DNA of 36,444 nt. Origin: Dactylosporangium sucinum (GTDB lineage Bacteria > Actinomycetota > Actinomycetes > Mycobacteriales > Micromonosporaceae). The notes beneath the pieces are model-generated. The model worked only from the letters and a program-made list of their open reading frames with translations. It was not told the origin of the DNA and did not search any database. Shown piece after piece: positions 15,020-22,914 of this stretch (its first letter is position 1; every line of letters starts with the position of its first letter). A program made the translations under genes and the position numbers. The stretch lies in the NCBI RefSeq assembly GCF_014647515.1, contig NZ_BMPI01000056.1:40777-77220 (forward strand), written 5' to 3'.

Positions 15020-17068
15020 ATGTTTCGGGTCCTCACACAACTGGCGCTGCGCCGGCCGGTGCTCGTCATCGTCTTCTGGGTCGCCGTCGTCGGCGTGGGC
15101 CTCGGCGTCGGCACCGGGGTCTTCGCGAAGCTCACGGCCGACGTCGCGACCGTGCCCGGCAGCGAGAACGAGCGCGCGATCGAGCTGCGCGACGACGCCG
15201 GGCCGCAGCCCCAGCACCTCACCGTGGTCGCGGTCGGCGGGGTGGCCACCACGGCGGCGTTCGCCGAGGTGGCCGCCCTGCCCGGCGTCGTCGAGGTCGG
15301 GCCGGCGCTGCCGTCCGGCGACGGGCAGGCGGTGCTGCACGACGTGGTCCTCGCGCCCGGGGCCACGGAGGCGCAGGCGGACGCCGTCGCCGAGCGGCTC
15401 CGCTCGGTCGACCGCGAGCGGGTGAGCGTCGCCGGCGGGCCGCTGACCAACCTGGAGTTCGGCGCACAGGCCCAGTCCGACGTCCAGCGCGCCGAGCTGA
15501 TCACGCTGCCGGTGGTGCTCATCCTGCTGGTCCTGGTCTTCGGCGGGCTGCTCGCGGGCGCGATGCCGCTCGTGGTCGCGGTCGCCGGGATCGGCGGCAC
15601 GTTCGGCCTGCTGTACCTGTTCAGCTTCGTCACCGACGTCTCCGTCTACGCCATCCAGGTGGTGACGATGCTGAGCGTCGGGCTCGCCGTCGACTACGGG
15701 CTGCTGCTCATCAGCCGGTTCCGCACGGAGCGGGCGGTCACGTCCTCGGTCCCCGAGGCGCTGGGCCGGGCGGTCGAGCGGGCCGGGCGGACGATCGCGG
15801 TCACCGGGCTGACCGTGGCGGCGAGCCTGCTCGGGCTGGCGGTGTTCCCGGACGCGTTCCTGCGCTCGATGGGTCTCGCCGGCGCCGGGGTGGTGCTGGT
15901 GAACATGCTCGCCGTGCTGTCGCTCCTGCCGGCGATCCTGGCGCTCGCCGGCCAGCGGATCAAGCCGGCGGCGCCGGCGGCGGACTCCGGCCTCTTCGCC
16001 CGGCTCGCCGCGGCGGTGCAGCGCCGGCCGGTCCTCACCACGCTGGTGACGGCGGTCGCGATGCTGGCCTTGGCCGTGCCGTCGCTGCAGCTGCGGCTGG
16101 CGAACAGCGACGCGCGGGCGTTGCCGGCCTCGACGCAGACCCGCCAGCAATACGACGCGCTGGCCGCCCACTTCCCCGAGCTGACCGGGCCCGACGTCAT
16201 CGCGGCCGTCGCCCGGTCCGGGGCCGGCGACCCGGCGCTGGCGGCGTTCGCCGACCGGGTGCGGGCGGTGCCCGGGGTGGCCTCGGCCAAGGTGGTGCCG
16301 GTGTCCGCGACGGTGAGCGTGGTGCGGGCGACGCCGCGGCACGAGCCGTGGACCGCCGAGGGCCGGGCGACGCTGGAGGCGGTGCGCGCGGTGCCGGCGC
16401 CGTTCGAGGTGCTGGTGGCGGGCGACGTGGCCCGGCTGGTGGACTACCGCTCGATGCTGTCGCCCTACGGGCCGTGGGCCGCGCTCGTCGTGTTCGCGGC
16501 GACGTTCGCCCTGCTGGCCGCGTTCACCCGGTCGGTGCTGCTGCCCCTCAAGGCGGTGCTGACCAGCGTCCTGAGCATCGGGGCGGCGCTGGGCGTCGTG
16601 GTCCTGGTGTTCCAGCAGGGCCACCTGGCGACGTGGCTCGGCTCCGAGCAGCTCGACGCGGTGGACCTCACGGTCCCGGTGCTCGTGGCGGCGATCGCGT
16701 TCGGCCTGTCGGTCGACTACGAGGTGTTCCTGCTGGCCCGGATCCGCGAACGTTACCTGGAGACCGGCGACGCGCGGGCCTCCGTGGCCACCGGCCTGCA
16801 GCAGACCGGCCGGATCGTCACCTCGGCCGCGCTCCTGCTGGTGGTCGTGTTCGCCGGGTTCCTGGTGGGCGGCTTCGCCCCCATCAAGGAGATCGGCGTC
16901 GGCCTGGTCGTCGCCATCGTCCTGGACGCGACGCTGGTCCGCATGCTCCTGGTGCCGGCCACGATGACGCTCCTGTCGCACGGGGCCTGGTGGCCCGGCC
17001 GCCGCGGCCGGACCCGCCCGCCGGCACCGGTCCCGGCCGTCCGTGCCGAGGAGCCGGCGCGCACCTGA
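15020..17068 (+). CDS. MMPL/RND-family membrane transporter
   Basis: A 682-residue exporter of the MMPL family. An N-terminal helix (about 10-33) is followed by a first exterior domain, a bundle of helices (about 150-320), a second exterior domain (about 350-475) and a second bundle (about 480-660). The proton-relay type segments are VGLAVDYGLLLISRFRTE (about 217-236) and FGLSVDYEVFLLARIRERY (about 560-580), each with the Asp-Tyr pair typical of MMPL transporters. The length is normal for single-chain actinomycete MMPLs that move lipids or hydrophobic compounds. Start ATG 15020 lacks a strong ribosome site. It has no operon partner and ends in a repeat-rich gap facing a convergent gene. Substrate unknown. 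Confidence 0.92.
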   Translation: MFRVLTQLALRRPVLVIVFWVAVVGVGLGVGTGVFAKLTADVATVPGSENERAIELRDDAGPQPQHLTVVAVGGVATTAAFAEVAALPGVVEVGPALPSGDGQAVLHDVVLAPGATEAQADAVAERLRSVDRERVSVAGGPLTNLEFGAQAQSDVQRAELITLPVVLILLVLVFGGLLAGAMPLVVAVAGIGGTFGLLYLFSFVTDVSVYAIQVVTMLSVGLAVDYGLLLISRFRTERAVTSSVPEALGRAVERAGRTIAVTGLTVAASLLGLAVFPDAFLRSMGLAGAGVVLVNMLAVLSLLPAILALAGQRIKPAAPAADSGLFARLAAAVQRRPVLTTLVTAVAMLALAVPSLQLRLANSDARALPASTQTRQQYDALAAHFPELTGPDVIAAVARSGAGDPALAAFADRVRAVPGVASAKVVPVSATVSVVRATPRHEPWTAEGRATLEAVRAVPAPFEVLVAGDVARLVDYRSMLSPYGPWAALVVFAATFALLAAFTRSVLLPLKAVLTSVLSIGAALGVVVLVFQQGHLATWLGSEQLDAVDLTVPVLVAAIAFGLSVDYEVFLLARIRERYLETGDARASVATGLQQTGRIVTSAALLLVVVFAGFLVGGFAPIKEIGVGLVVAIVLDATLVRMLLVPATMTLLSHGAWWPGRRGRTRPPAPVPAVRAEEPART

Positions 17069-17103
17069 CGTGACCGGACCGACCGCCTCCCCGCGCGCGA
17101 GTG

Positions 17104-17195
17104 CCGGCACGCGCCGCGTGGCGGTCGGGGTCGAGCATGATCGCGGACAACCGGCACGCGCCGCGTGGCGGTCGGGGTCGAGCATGATCGCGGAC
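17104..17195. repeat. 45-bp perfect tandem duplication leading into palindromic element
   Basis: Bases 17104-17148 and 17151-17195 are identical (period 47), beginning CCGGCACGCGCCGCGTGGCG. Each copy ends with CATGATCGCGGAC, the left arm of the nested palindrome, so this looks like duplication of the flank plus half of the element. Confidence 0.9.
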
Positions 17196-17236
17196 GTTTC
17201 TGGGTCGCCGGCGACACACAAACGTCCGTGATCATG
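17183..17236. repeat. Nested palindromic repeat element, copy 2
   Basis: CATGATCGCGGACGTTT (17183-17199) pairs with AAACGTCCGTGATCATG (17220-17236) with a single mismatch. The loop again holds TCGCCGGCGA. The same element is at 5566-5621. It lies between the convergent MMPL and TPR genes, 63 bp from the TPR stop, and may terminate both transcripts. Confidence 0.85.
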
Positions 17237-17299
17237 ATGGCGGGTGGGCGCCGACCGCCTGGCCCTCGCGATCGTGCTCGGCACCCAGGCCCTCGTCGA

Positions 17300-18388
17300 C
17301 TATGAGCCGAGATTCCAGTCGGTGCTCTCGGCGGTGAACTGGTTGAACGGGTCGGGGTCGGTGCCGTCCCACAGGTGGCTGCCGTAGGGCTGGCCGCCGG
17401 ATGATGCGGACGCCTGGCCGCCGGATGCCGACGCCTGGCCGCGGAGGCGGTACGGCGCCGGCCACGCGGCGGCCTCCTCCTCGCGGCCGAGCCAGCGCAG
17501 CAGCTCGTGCACCGCGACGGCGAGTGCCGGGTTCCTCCAGCGCTCGTAGTGGGCGATCGCGGTCGCCACCGCCTCGTCCTCGCGGCCCCGCACGGCCAGC
17601 AGGCGGCCCAGCGGGAACGAGCTGTGCGGCCCGGCCGCGAGGTGGTCGCGCAGCACCAGCTCGGCGTCGTCGAGGCGGTCGGCCCGCCAGAGGTGCTCGG
17701 CGAGGGCCGGGCGGTCGAGCGCGCCCAGCGAGCTCAGGTCGAGCAGGATCGTCCGGTTGTACAGCGCCATCGCGGCGGCCGGGTCCCCGAGGGCCGCGTG
17801 CATCCGGGCCGCCAGCAGCACGGCCCGCGCGTGGGACGGGTCGCGGTCGAGGGCGGCCTCCGCGAATACCAGCGCCTCGGCGTGCCGCTGCTGCGACTCG
17901 TCGTGGCGCGCGAGCGCGAACAGGAAGCCGGCCGCGCCGGTCGACAGTGCCAGCTCGCGGACCGGGGCCAAGGCGTCCGGGGTCAGCCGGCCGGCCAGGC
18001 GGGTGTAGGCGGGCACGCTGCCCTCGGCGGCGGCCAGTCGCAGGCAGCGCTCGTAGCGGGCCGGGTCCGTGTCGCGGAAGGTGTCCACGATCGCGGCGTG
18101 GTCGGCCCAGACCGCGTCGGTGCGGCCACCGTCGCGCAGGGCCAGCCACATCCGGTACCGCCGCCCCAACCGGCCCGGCAACTCCTCGGGTATCCGGTCG
18201 ACCGCGAACCAGGCGGCGGCCCCGCCGGCGACCAGGGCGACGAGGGCCGCCACGAACCACGGCAGTGCGAGCAGGCTCAGGCCGCCGGCGGTCGCCGCCG
18301 CTCCCAAGACAACTGCCGTCCGCAGCCCGAGCACCTCGAGCGCGGACGACCCGACACGAAGTCCCCCGATGGTCTTCACGCCGTCCAT
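17300..18388 (-). CDS. Membrane protein with TPR-like helical repeats
   Basis: A 362-residue protein. After a short N-terminus there are two close transmembrane segments (about 22-66), then a soluble helical domain with TPR-type helix pairs (for example AEALVFAEAALDRDPSHARAVLLAARMHAALGDPAAAMALYNRTILLD). The tail has a near-duplicated ASASGGQ motif. TPR domains bind other proteins; no enzyme motif is present. I place the start at ATG 18388; upstream frame to 18529 would include the hairpin and operator region and lacks a good start. A strong promoter with a LacI-type operator lies about 140 bp upstream, so the gene may be sugar-controlled, although its product has no visible link to carbohydrates. 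Confidence 0.75.
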   Translation of the reverse strand: MDGVKTIGGLRVGSSALEVLGLRTAVVLGAAATAGGLSLLALPWFVAALVALVAGGAAAWFAVDRIPEELPGRLGRRYRMWLALRDGGRTDAVWADHAAIVDTFRDTDPARYERCLRLAAAEGSVPAYTRLAGRLTPDALAPVRELALSTGAAGFLFALARHDESQQRHAEALVFAEAALDRDPSHARAVLLAARMHAALGDPAAAMALYNRTILLDLSSLGALDRPALAEHLWRADRLDDAELVLRDHLAAGPHSSFPLGRLLAVRGREDEAVATAIAHYERWRNPALAVAVHELLRWLGREEEAAAWPAPYRLRGQASASGGQASASSGGQPYGSHLWDGTDPDPFNQFTAESTDWNLGS

Positions 18389-18474
18389 GGTGCGCCCGCC
18401 GCGCCACCACCCCACGTGCTGCGCGACGGGCGCACCGTCCACGGGACGGGATCCGTGACCGGATGCGGCGGACG

Positions 18475-18510
18475 GCTCGCCCGGGACGGTGGCGGCCGTC
18501 CCGGGCGAGC
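18475..18510 (-). terminator. Perfect 15-bp stem hairpin
   Basis: GCTCGCCCGGGACGG (18475-18489) and CCGTCCCGGGCGAGC (18496-18510) pair perfectly around a six-base loop. There is no T-run. It could end transcription from the beta-helix gene, or act as a leader structure or attenuator, because it lies just downstream of the promoter at 18561-18533. Confidence 0.7.
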
Positions 18511-18514
18511 GTTC

Positions 18515-18561
18515 TGAGAGCGCTCTCACAGAGTTGTACGTCGATACTTCGGTGTTGTCAA
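18515..18561 (-). promoter_or_regulatory. Consensus promoter with LacI-type operator at the start site
   Basis: Read on the minus strand: TTGACA (18561-18556), 17 bases, TACAAC (18538-18533), then the perfect palindrome TGAGAGCGCTCTCA (18528-18515) where transcription would begin. The operator has the central CG and symmetry of LacI-family sites such as that of CebR. It points to the TPR gene. The promoter begins eight bases after the stop of the upstream beta-helix gene. Confidence 0.7.
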
Positions 18562-18568
18562 ACCTCGG

Positions 18569-20731
18569 CTACGGATAACTGACCACCTTGACGGGCACCG
18601 TCTGCTGCCCCTGCGCCGGGCCGCCGGTGTCGTTGACGACGTGGGCGATCGTCCCCTTGCCGCCGAGCGACACCGTGAGCAGGTGGTGGAAGCGCACGTT
18701 CGGGTTCACCGGCGTCTCGAAACCGTGCTCGGCGACGATCGTCGGGTCGGTCGTGAAGTTGCAGTAGCTGCCCATCCCCCACGCCTCGTGCGACGTCACC
18801 GTGTCGGCGACCTTGTACGCCGCGTAGCCACGGGCCCCGGTGCGCCACCCGGACTGGCTCGGCGGGTCGTAGGGCATCTCGTTCTGGAAGAAGATCGTCC
18901 GGCCGCGCTGACCGTTCCAGATCACCTGGTCCTGCTGGTAGTGCTCGACGAAGAGGCCGTAGGCGCTGACGTCGTCGCCGTTGACGACGAGGCCGTGATC
19001 TGCGGTGTTCGTCGTCCAGCCGACGCCCGAGCCATGGTCGGCGCGCCAGGCCCAGATGTGGTCGATGATCGTGTTGCGACTGTTCACGATCAGGCTGTTG
19101 GTCGCCTTGCCGGGGCCTGCGCCGCCGATGCGGAAGAAGGCGTCCTGGATCGTGATCGGGTTGGCGGCGTGACTCGACGAGGCACCCGCCGTGCCGACGG
19201 TCAGGAGGGCAGCGGAGTTGACCGGTCCGGCGTCGAACAGGAGACCGGCCACCTTCACGCCGTCGACGTCGGCGACGCGCATGGCCTCGACGCCGTTGTC
19301 CGGGATCAGGGTCGGGTAGCCGATGCCGAGCACGACGGTGTCCGGGTTGGTGACGTTGAGCGTCTGGTCCAGGTGGTAGACGCCGGGCGTGAACAGCAGG
19401 TGCCGGCCGCACGCGAGCGCGGCGTTGATCGTGGCCGCGGTCGCGCCCGGGCGCACGACGTAGAAGCTGCTGATCGGGATGGACGTGCCGGGCGTCGGGC
19501 CGCCCTGCCAGGTCGTGCCGGCCGCGTTCGTGCGCAGGTTCGGGACGAGCACGCTGTAGGTGTTGCCGTCGAGGTACAGGTACGGCTTCTCCCGGATGAC
19601 CGGCGTCGTGGCGAGGGTCGTGTACGGCGGGTCCGGGAACGCGTCGGCCGGTGCGCCCTGCACGCCGGAGAACACCATGTTCCACACGCCGTTGACCCAG
19701 CCGCCGACGCGGCTGTCCCGGGTGTACCACTGCTGCTGCGAGTACGGCCCGACGCTGCCGTCGATCACGCTGTCGGCGATGTAGCCGCCGCTCGCCCAGC
19801 CGTAGCCGTTGGGCGCGAGGTTGAGCTTGCCGCGGATGTGCACCCGGCGCATCGGGGCGGCCTGCGCGACCGCCCACCGGTCGCCGTTGTTCGCGACGCT
19901 GGGCACGATCGCCAGGTTCTCGATCGAGCGCCAGAAGTTCTGCGTGGCGTTGCCGCCGAACCAACCGGCGTCCACGGTGACGTCGCCGTTGATGGTCACG
20001 TCGTCGACGTTGCGGCCGAGGCCGAGCACCGACGTGTAGAAGCCGGTGTTGACGTTGATCCCGCTGTACGTCCCGGGCTTGAACGCCAGGGCGTAGCGCT
20101 GCGAGCCGAACTGGTTGGACTCCATCTCGGCGAACACCTGGTCGGCGCGCGCCTGGATGGCGGAGGCGGACATCGACGGGTCGAAGACGATGACGTTCGG
20201 CCCGAGGTCGGTGCTGGCGGGCGGGCACTCCGGCGTCGTCGGCGTGCCGCTGTAGACCGCGAACTCCTTGATGGAGTACCCGTAGCGGGTGGCACGCTGG
20301 GTGCCGTACATGCGGATGTACCGGCCGGATCCGCTCACCGCGAGCGTCTGCGTGCCGCCCGCGCTCGTCGTCGTGGAGTAGATCGGCGTCCAGCTGCCGG
20401 CGGCGCCGGTCGGCGACACCTCGAGGCTGAACGCGCGGGCGTACGAGTTCTGCCAGGTGATGACGACCTGGCAGATCTCCGTCGTGGCACCGAGGTCGAC
20501 CTGCAGCCACTGCGGGTCGCTGAACTGGCTCGACCAGCGGGTGTTCACGTCGCCGTCGACCGCTTTGGCGGGCACGAGGCTGCCGTTCTCGTTCGACGAC
20601 GCGGTGGCCGTCTTCCCTTGGGCGACATTGGTGGTACCGCAGGCAGCACCCGCGGCGCCGGCCGTCGCACCCAGCAGGGCGACGGTGCCGGTGAACAACA
20701 GGGTCACGGCGACCAGGGCTCTTCGGAGCAT
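18569..20731 (-). CDS. Secreted F5/8-C (CBM32-like) plus beta-helix protein
   Basis: A 720-residue exported protein. It has a signal peptide (about 1-29), then a discoidin/F5-8 type C domain (about 32-162: NVAQGKTATASSNENGS, AVDGDVNTRWSS, PQWLQVDLGATTEICQVVITW, RYIRMYG) that usually binds galactosides or cell-wall glycans. The rest (about 172-720) looks like a right-handed parallel beta-helix with repeats such as VIFDPSMSASAIQARADQVF, VLGLGRNVDDVTINGDV, VVLGIGYPTLIP and ADHGLVVNGDDVSAYGLFVEHY. Actinomycete homologues are often labelled as F5/8-domain or, misleadingly, adenylyl cyclase. A polysaccharide-lyase or glycoside-hydrolase role is likely, but I cannot name the family. Start ATG 20731 has AGGAG nearby. 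Two palindromes lie upstream. Confidence 0.82.
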   Translation of the reverse strand: MLRRALVAVTLLFTGTVALLGATAGAAGAACGTTNVAQGKTATASSNENGSLVPAKAVDGDVNTRWSSQFSDPQWLQVDLGATTEICQVVITWQNSYARAFSLEVSPTGAAGSWTPIYSTTTSAGGTQTLAVSGSGRYIRMYGTQRATRYGYSIKEFAVYSGTPTTPECPPASTDLGPNVIVFDPSMSASAIQARADQVFAEMESNQFGSQRYALAFKPGTYSGINVNTGFYTSVLGLGRNVDDVTINGDVTVDAGWFGGNATQNFWRSIENLAIVPSVANNGDRWAVAQAAPMRRVHIRGKLNLAPNGYGWASGGYIADSVIDGSVGPYSQQQWYTRDSRVGGWVNGVWNMVFSGVQGAPADAFPDPPYTTLATTPVIREKPYLYLDGNTYSVLVPNLRTNAAGTTWQGGPTPGTSIPISSFYVVRPGATAATINAALACGRHLLFTPGVYHLDQTLNVTNPDTVVLGIGYPTLIPDNGVEAMRVADVDGVKVAGLLFDAGPVNSAALLTVGTAGASSSHAANPITIQDAFFRIGGAGPGKATNSLIVNSRNTIIDHIWAWRADHGSGVGWTTNTADHGLVVNGDDVSAYGLFVEHYQQDQVIWNGQRGRTIFFQNEMPYDPPSQSGWRTGARGYAAYKVADTVTSHEAWGMGSYCNFTTDPTIVAEHGFETPVNPNVRFHHLLTVSLGGKGTIAHVVNDTGGPAQGQQTVPVKVVSYP

Positions 20732-20783
20732 GGCTTCTCCTGTGGTGGGGTCGGGATCTGGCGGGATCGTTCGACATCACGCA

Positions 20784-20813
20784 CCGCTAGCGGATATGCA
20801 CGGGACGCTAGCG
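20784..20813. promoter_or_regulatory. Paired CGCTAGCG palindromes upstream of the beta-helix gene
   Basis: CCGCTAGCGG (20784-20793) and CGCTAGCG (20806-20813) have centres 21 bp apart, two helical turns. They lie 53-82 bp upstream of the gene on the minus strand. They look like paired operator sites for one dimeric regulator. The rest of the gap (20732-20978) shows no gene. Confidence 0.5.
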
Positions 20814-20978
20814 AAGCCGCTCAGGCCACGACAATCGCTTGCCACCATTTGCCAACGCCGATCTTCACAGGTCGGCACATGGGCCGTTCGGCCGAACGTC
20901 CGGCGGTGGCACCACCCGAGTCGGCAGCTAGGAGTACGGTGCGCGAGGGAACGTCTGACATAAACGGGAGGATTCGTC

Positions 20979-21890
20979 ATGGCCGTCCATGTCGACTTAC
21001 AAGCATCCGGCGACGAGCTACGCCAGCGGCTCTACGACGGACACCTGCTGGTGATGACCCGGCTACCTTCGGTCGCCCAGCTGGTCGAGCACGCGCGTGC
21101 GCAGCTCACCGACCTGTTCGCGCCGCACGACCCGTTACACGCCCACGAGCACTTCAGCCCCGAGGAGATGGCGAAGATCCTCGGCGGCTGGAAGCCGCGG
21201 TTCATCCACGACGAGCGGTCCAAGAAGCTGGTCCGCAACATCATCGAGGAGACCGGCTTCGACGCCACGGAGACGCACTACGATGTGCCGAAGCCGCGCA
21301 CGGCGTTCCCCGTCGGCCACCTCACCACGGGCGTGGCGTTCGCGTTCCCGTGGCACCGCGACGTGTGGTATTCGGCGCCGAACCAGCAGCTGAACTGGTG
21401 GCTGCCGGTGTTCCCGGTGCGCGAGACCAACGCGATGTCGTTCGATCTCGACCGCTTCAACGCCCCGGTGCCGAACAACTCGGGCGACTTCGACTACTAC
21501 GCGAACAACGTGGGCCGCCTGTCCACGGCCGCGTCGGTGCGGAAGGAGGCCCAGGTCCGCCCGGGCGCCACCGACCACAACCCGCCGAACGAGCAGGTCG
21601 TGCTGCCCGCCCCGGGCCAGGTGCTGCTGTTCTCGGGCGCGCACCTGCACCGCTCGATCCCGAACACGTCGGGGCTCGCGCGGTACAGCATCGACTTCCG
21701 CACGGTGCACGCCCCGGACGTCCTCGCCCAGAAGGGCGCGCCGCTCGCCGACACCTACTGCACGGGCACCGCGATCCGCGACTTCATCAACGTGGCCGAC
21801 GAGAGCCGCTTCGCCGAGGAGACGGTCGTCAGCCTGTACGGCGCGCCGCCCGCCGACGCGATGCTGGTCTTCGAGGCCCCGAAGAACTGA
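20979..21890 (+). CDS. Fe(II)/2-oxoglutarate-dependent dioxygenase, phytanoyl-CoA hydroxylase-like
   Basis: A 303-residue cytosolic protein with the double-stranded beta-helix iron site. The H-x-D pair is in FPWHRDVWYSAP (His126, Asp128), and the distal half is HLHRSIPNTSGLARYSIDFRTV, where His224 would be the third iron ligand and Arg235 would hold 2-oxoglutarate. This H-x-S-x-x-N-x-S pattern is that of PhyH/EctD-like enzymes. The start ATG 20979 has GGGAGG upstream. It stands alone between a divergent secreted protein and a convergent membrane-protein gene, so the substrate cannot be inferred from context. Confidence 0.85.
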   Translation: MAVHVDLQASGDELRQRLYDGHLLVMTRLPSVAQLVEHARAQLTDLFAPHDPLHAHEHFSPEEMAKILGGWKPRFIHDERSKKLVRNIIEETGFDATETHYDVPKPRTAFPVGHLTTGVAFAFPWHRDVWYSAPNQQLNWWLPVFPVRETNAMSFDLDRFNAPVPNNSGDFDYYANNVGRLSTAASVRKEAQVRPGATDHNPPNEQVVLPAPGQVLLFSGAHLHRSIPNTSGLARYSIDFRTVHAPDVLAQKGAPLADTYCTGTAIRDFINVADESRFAEETVVSLYGAPPADAMLVFEAPKN

Positions 21891-21960
21891 CGGCCCGGCT
21901 CATCGCACGCCGGCCGCGCTGTGCTCAGGGTGCGGCCGGCGAGCGGGCCCGGGCCGTCAG
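21887..21960. terminator. Nested 74-bp inverted repeat embracing both stop codons
   Basis: Outer arms CTGACGGCCCGG (21887-21898) and CCGGGCCGTCAG (21949-21960) are perfect complements, and inner arms CGCCGGCCGC (21908-21917) and GCGGCCGGCG (21932-21941) are as well. The stop TGA of the dioxygenase (21888-21890) and that of the convergent membrane protein (21959-21957) lie in the outer arms. This is a likely bidirectional terminator. Confidence 0.8.
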
Positions 21961-22346
21961 GCCGCGGCGGCCGGCGAGCGGGCCAGCAGGAAGCACAGCG
22001 CCGCCAGCGTCGCCGCCCACGGCGCCCAGACGAAGCGTTCCCAGGGGCTCGACGACGCGAGGTTCATCAGCGCGCCGAGCGTCAGCAGGCCGGCCAGCAC
22101 CCAGGTGCCCCAGGTGCCGACGCCCGCCGGCAGCGCCGTCGCCGCCAGGCCGGCCCGGCGCAGCACCACCAGCGCGGCCGCCGCCCAGATCAGCAAGGCG
22201 ACCAGGCTCGCCACCCGCAGGTTCGCCGGGAGCTGCCCGGCGTGCCCCCCGCCCCAGGCGGCCCGGCCGAGCGGTGCACCGGCCGCGAGGGCCAACTGGA
22301 AGAGGGCGATGATGCCGAACCCGGCCGCCGCCACCCGCGCGATCAT
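21957..22346 (-). CDS. Small four-helix membrane protein, PadR partner
   Basis: A protein of 129 residues with about four transmembrane helices (MIARVAAAGFGIIALFQLALAAG; LRVASLVALLIWAAAALVVLRRAG; TWVLAGLLTLGALMNLAS; APWAATLAALCFLLARS). The ATG at 22346 has GGAGGAA upstream and overlaps the stop of the PadR gene by four bases (22343-22346), so the two are coupled. No catalytic motif is seen. PadR genes often sit with membrane proteins or exporters that they repress, so this is probably the controlled gene. Function unknown. Confidence 0.82.
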   Translation of the reverse strand: MIARVAAAGFGIIALFQLALAAGAPLGRAAWGGGHAGQLPANLRVASLVALLIWAAAALVVLRRAGLAATALPAGVGTWGTWVLAGLLTLGALMNLASSSPWERFVWAPWAATLAALCFLLARSPAAAA

Positions 22347-22876
22347 GACAGTTCCTCCAACAGGTTCAGGCACTCGTCGGCCCAGGCGACGCCGGCCTCG
22401 GCACTGCGCCGGCCGGCCAGGATGGTCATGCGCATGAACGGGGCGTCGGGCCCCGTCTCGGCCGCGTTCTCGGCGAGCAGCCGGTCGAGCTCGGCGAGCT
22501 TCCGCTCCGCGTCGGCGCGGGCGTCCCGCAGCAGCTCCCGGCAGGCCTCGGCGCCGAGCGTGCGGCCGAAGAACAACCGCAGCAGCAGTCCGTTGCGTGG
22601 CGGGACACCCTGGATCGGCTGGGACAGCAGCTCACGCAGCCGCCGCCGGCCGGCCGGTGTGATGTGGAAGGTGCTGGAGCCGGCCCGGTCGCCCTCGGAG
22701 CGCTCGACGAACCCTTCCCGCTCCAGCGCGGTCAGCGTCGGGTAGATCTGGCCGAAGCTCTCGCTCCAGAAGTGCCCGAGGACGTCACGGATCGCCTCAC
22801 GCAGCGCGTAGCCCGACATCGGCTGCACGCTGAGCCCGCCGAGCACGGCGGCGTCGGTCTGACTGGACCGGGCCAC
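22343..22876 (-). CDS. PadR-family transcriptional regulator
   Basis: About 177 residues. An N-terminal winged-helix PadR domain (AVLGGLSVQPMSGYALREAIRDVLGHFWSESFGQIYPTLTALEREGFVER) is followed by a helical dimerisation domain rich in Glu, Arg and Leu (PadR C-terminal type). The IYPTLTALEREGFV segment is diagnostic. I prefer the GTG at 22876, which has AGGAGG five bases upstream, to the GTG at 22882, which overlaps the ribosome site. A perfect operator lies just upstream, so it very likely represses itself and the coupled membrane protein. Confidence 0.92.
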   Translation of the reverse strand: MARSSQTDAAVLGGLSVQPMSGYALREAIRDVLGHFWSESFGQIYPTLTALEREGFVERSEGDRAGSSTFHITPAGRRRLRELLSQPIQGVPPRNGLLLRLFFGRTLGAEACRELLRDARADAERKLAELDRLLAENAAETGPDAPFMRMTILAGRRSAEAGVAWADECLNLLEELS

Positions 22877-22886
22877 GACCACCTCC

Positions 22887-22911
22887 TGATGTATCTTCCA
22901 GATACATCATA
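22887..22911 (-). promoter_or_regulatory. PadR promoter and perfect operator
   Basis: TGATGTATCT-TCC-AGATACATCA (22887-22909) is a perfect 10-bp inverted repeat with a three-base centre and contains the ATGT/ACAT pair of PadR sites. A TATGAT -10 box (22911-22906) overlaps it, so transcription would start inside the operator about 20 bases before the GTG start. Confidence 0.75.
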
Positions 22912-22914
22912 GCC

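Noticed and set aside
15020..17068. MMPL exporter as part of the sigma-factor operon
   Set aside because: A 109-bp gap with direct repeats separates them, so a separate promoter is more likely.
14933..17284. Open frame of 783 codons on the minus strand
   Set aside because: It is antisense to the MMPL gene; the composition (Arg, His, Gln, Asp) is that of a GC-rich shadow.
18641..22312. Open frame of 1223 codons on the plus strand
   Set aside because: It covers the beta-helix and dioxygenase genes in wrong frames and has no recognisable segment.
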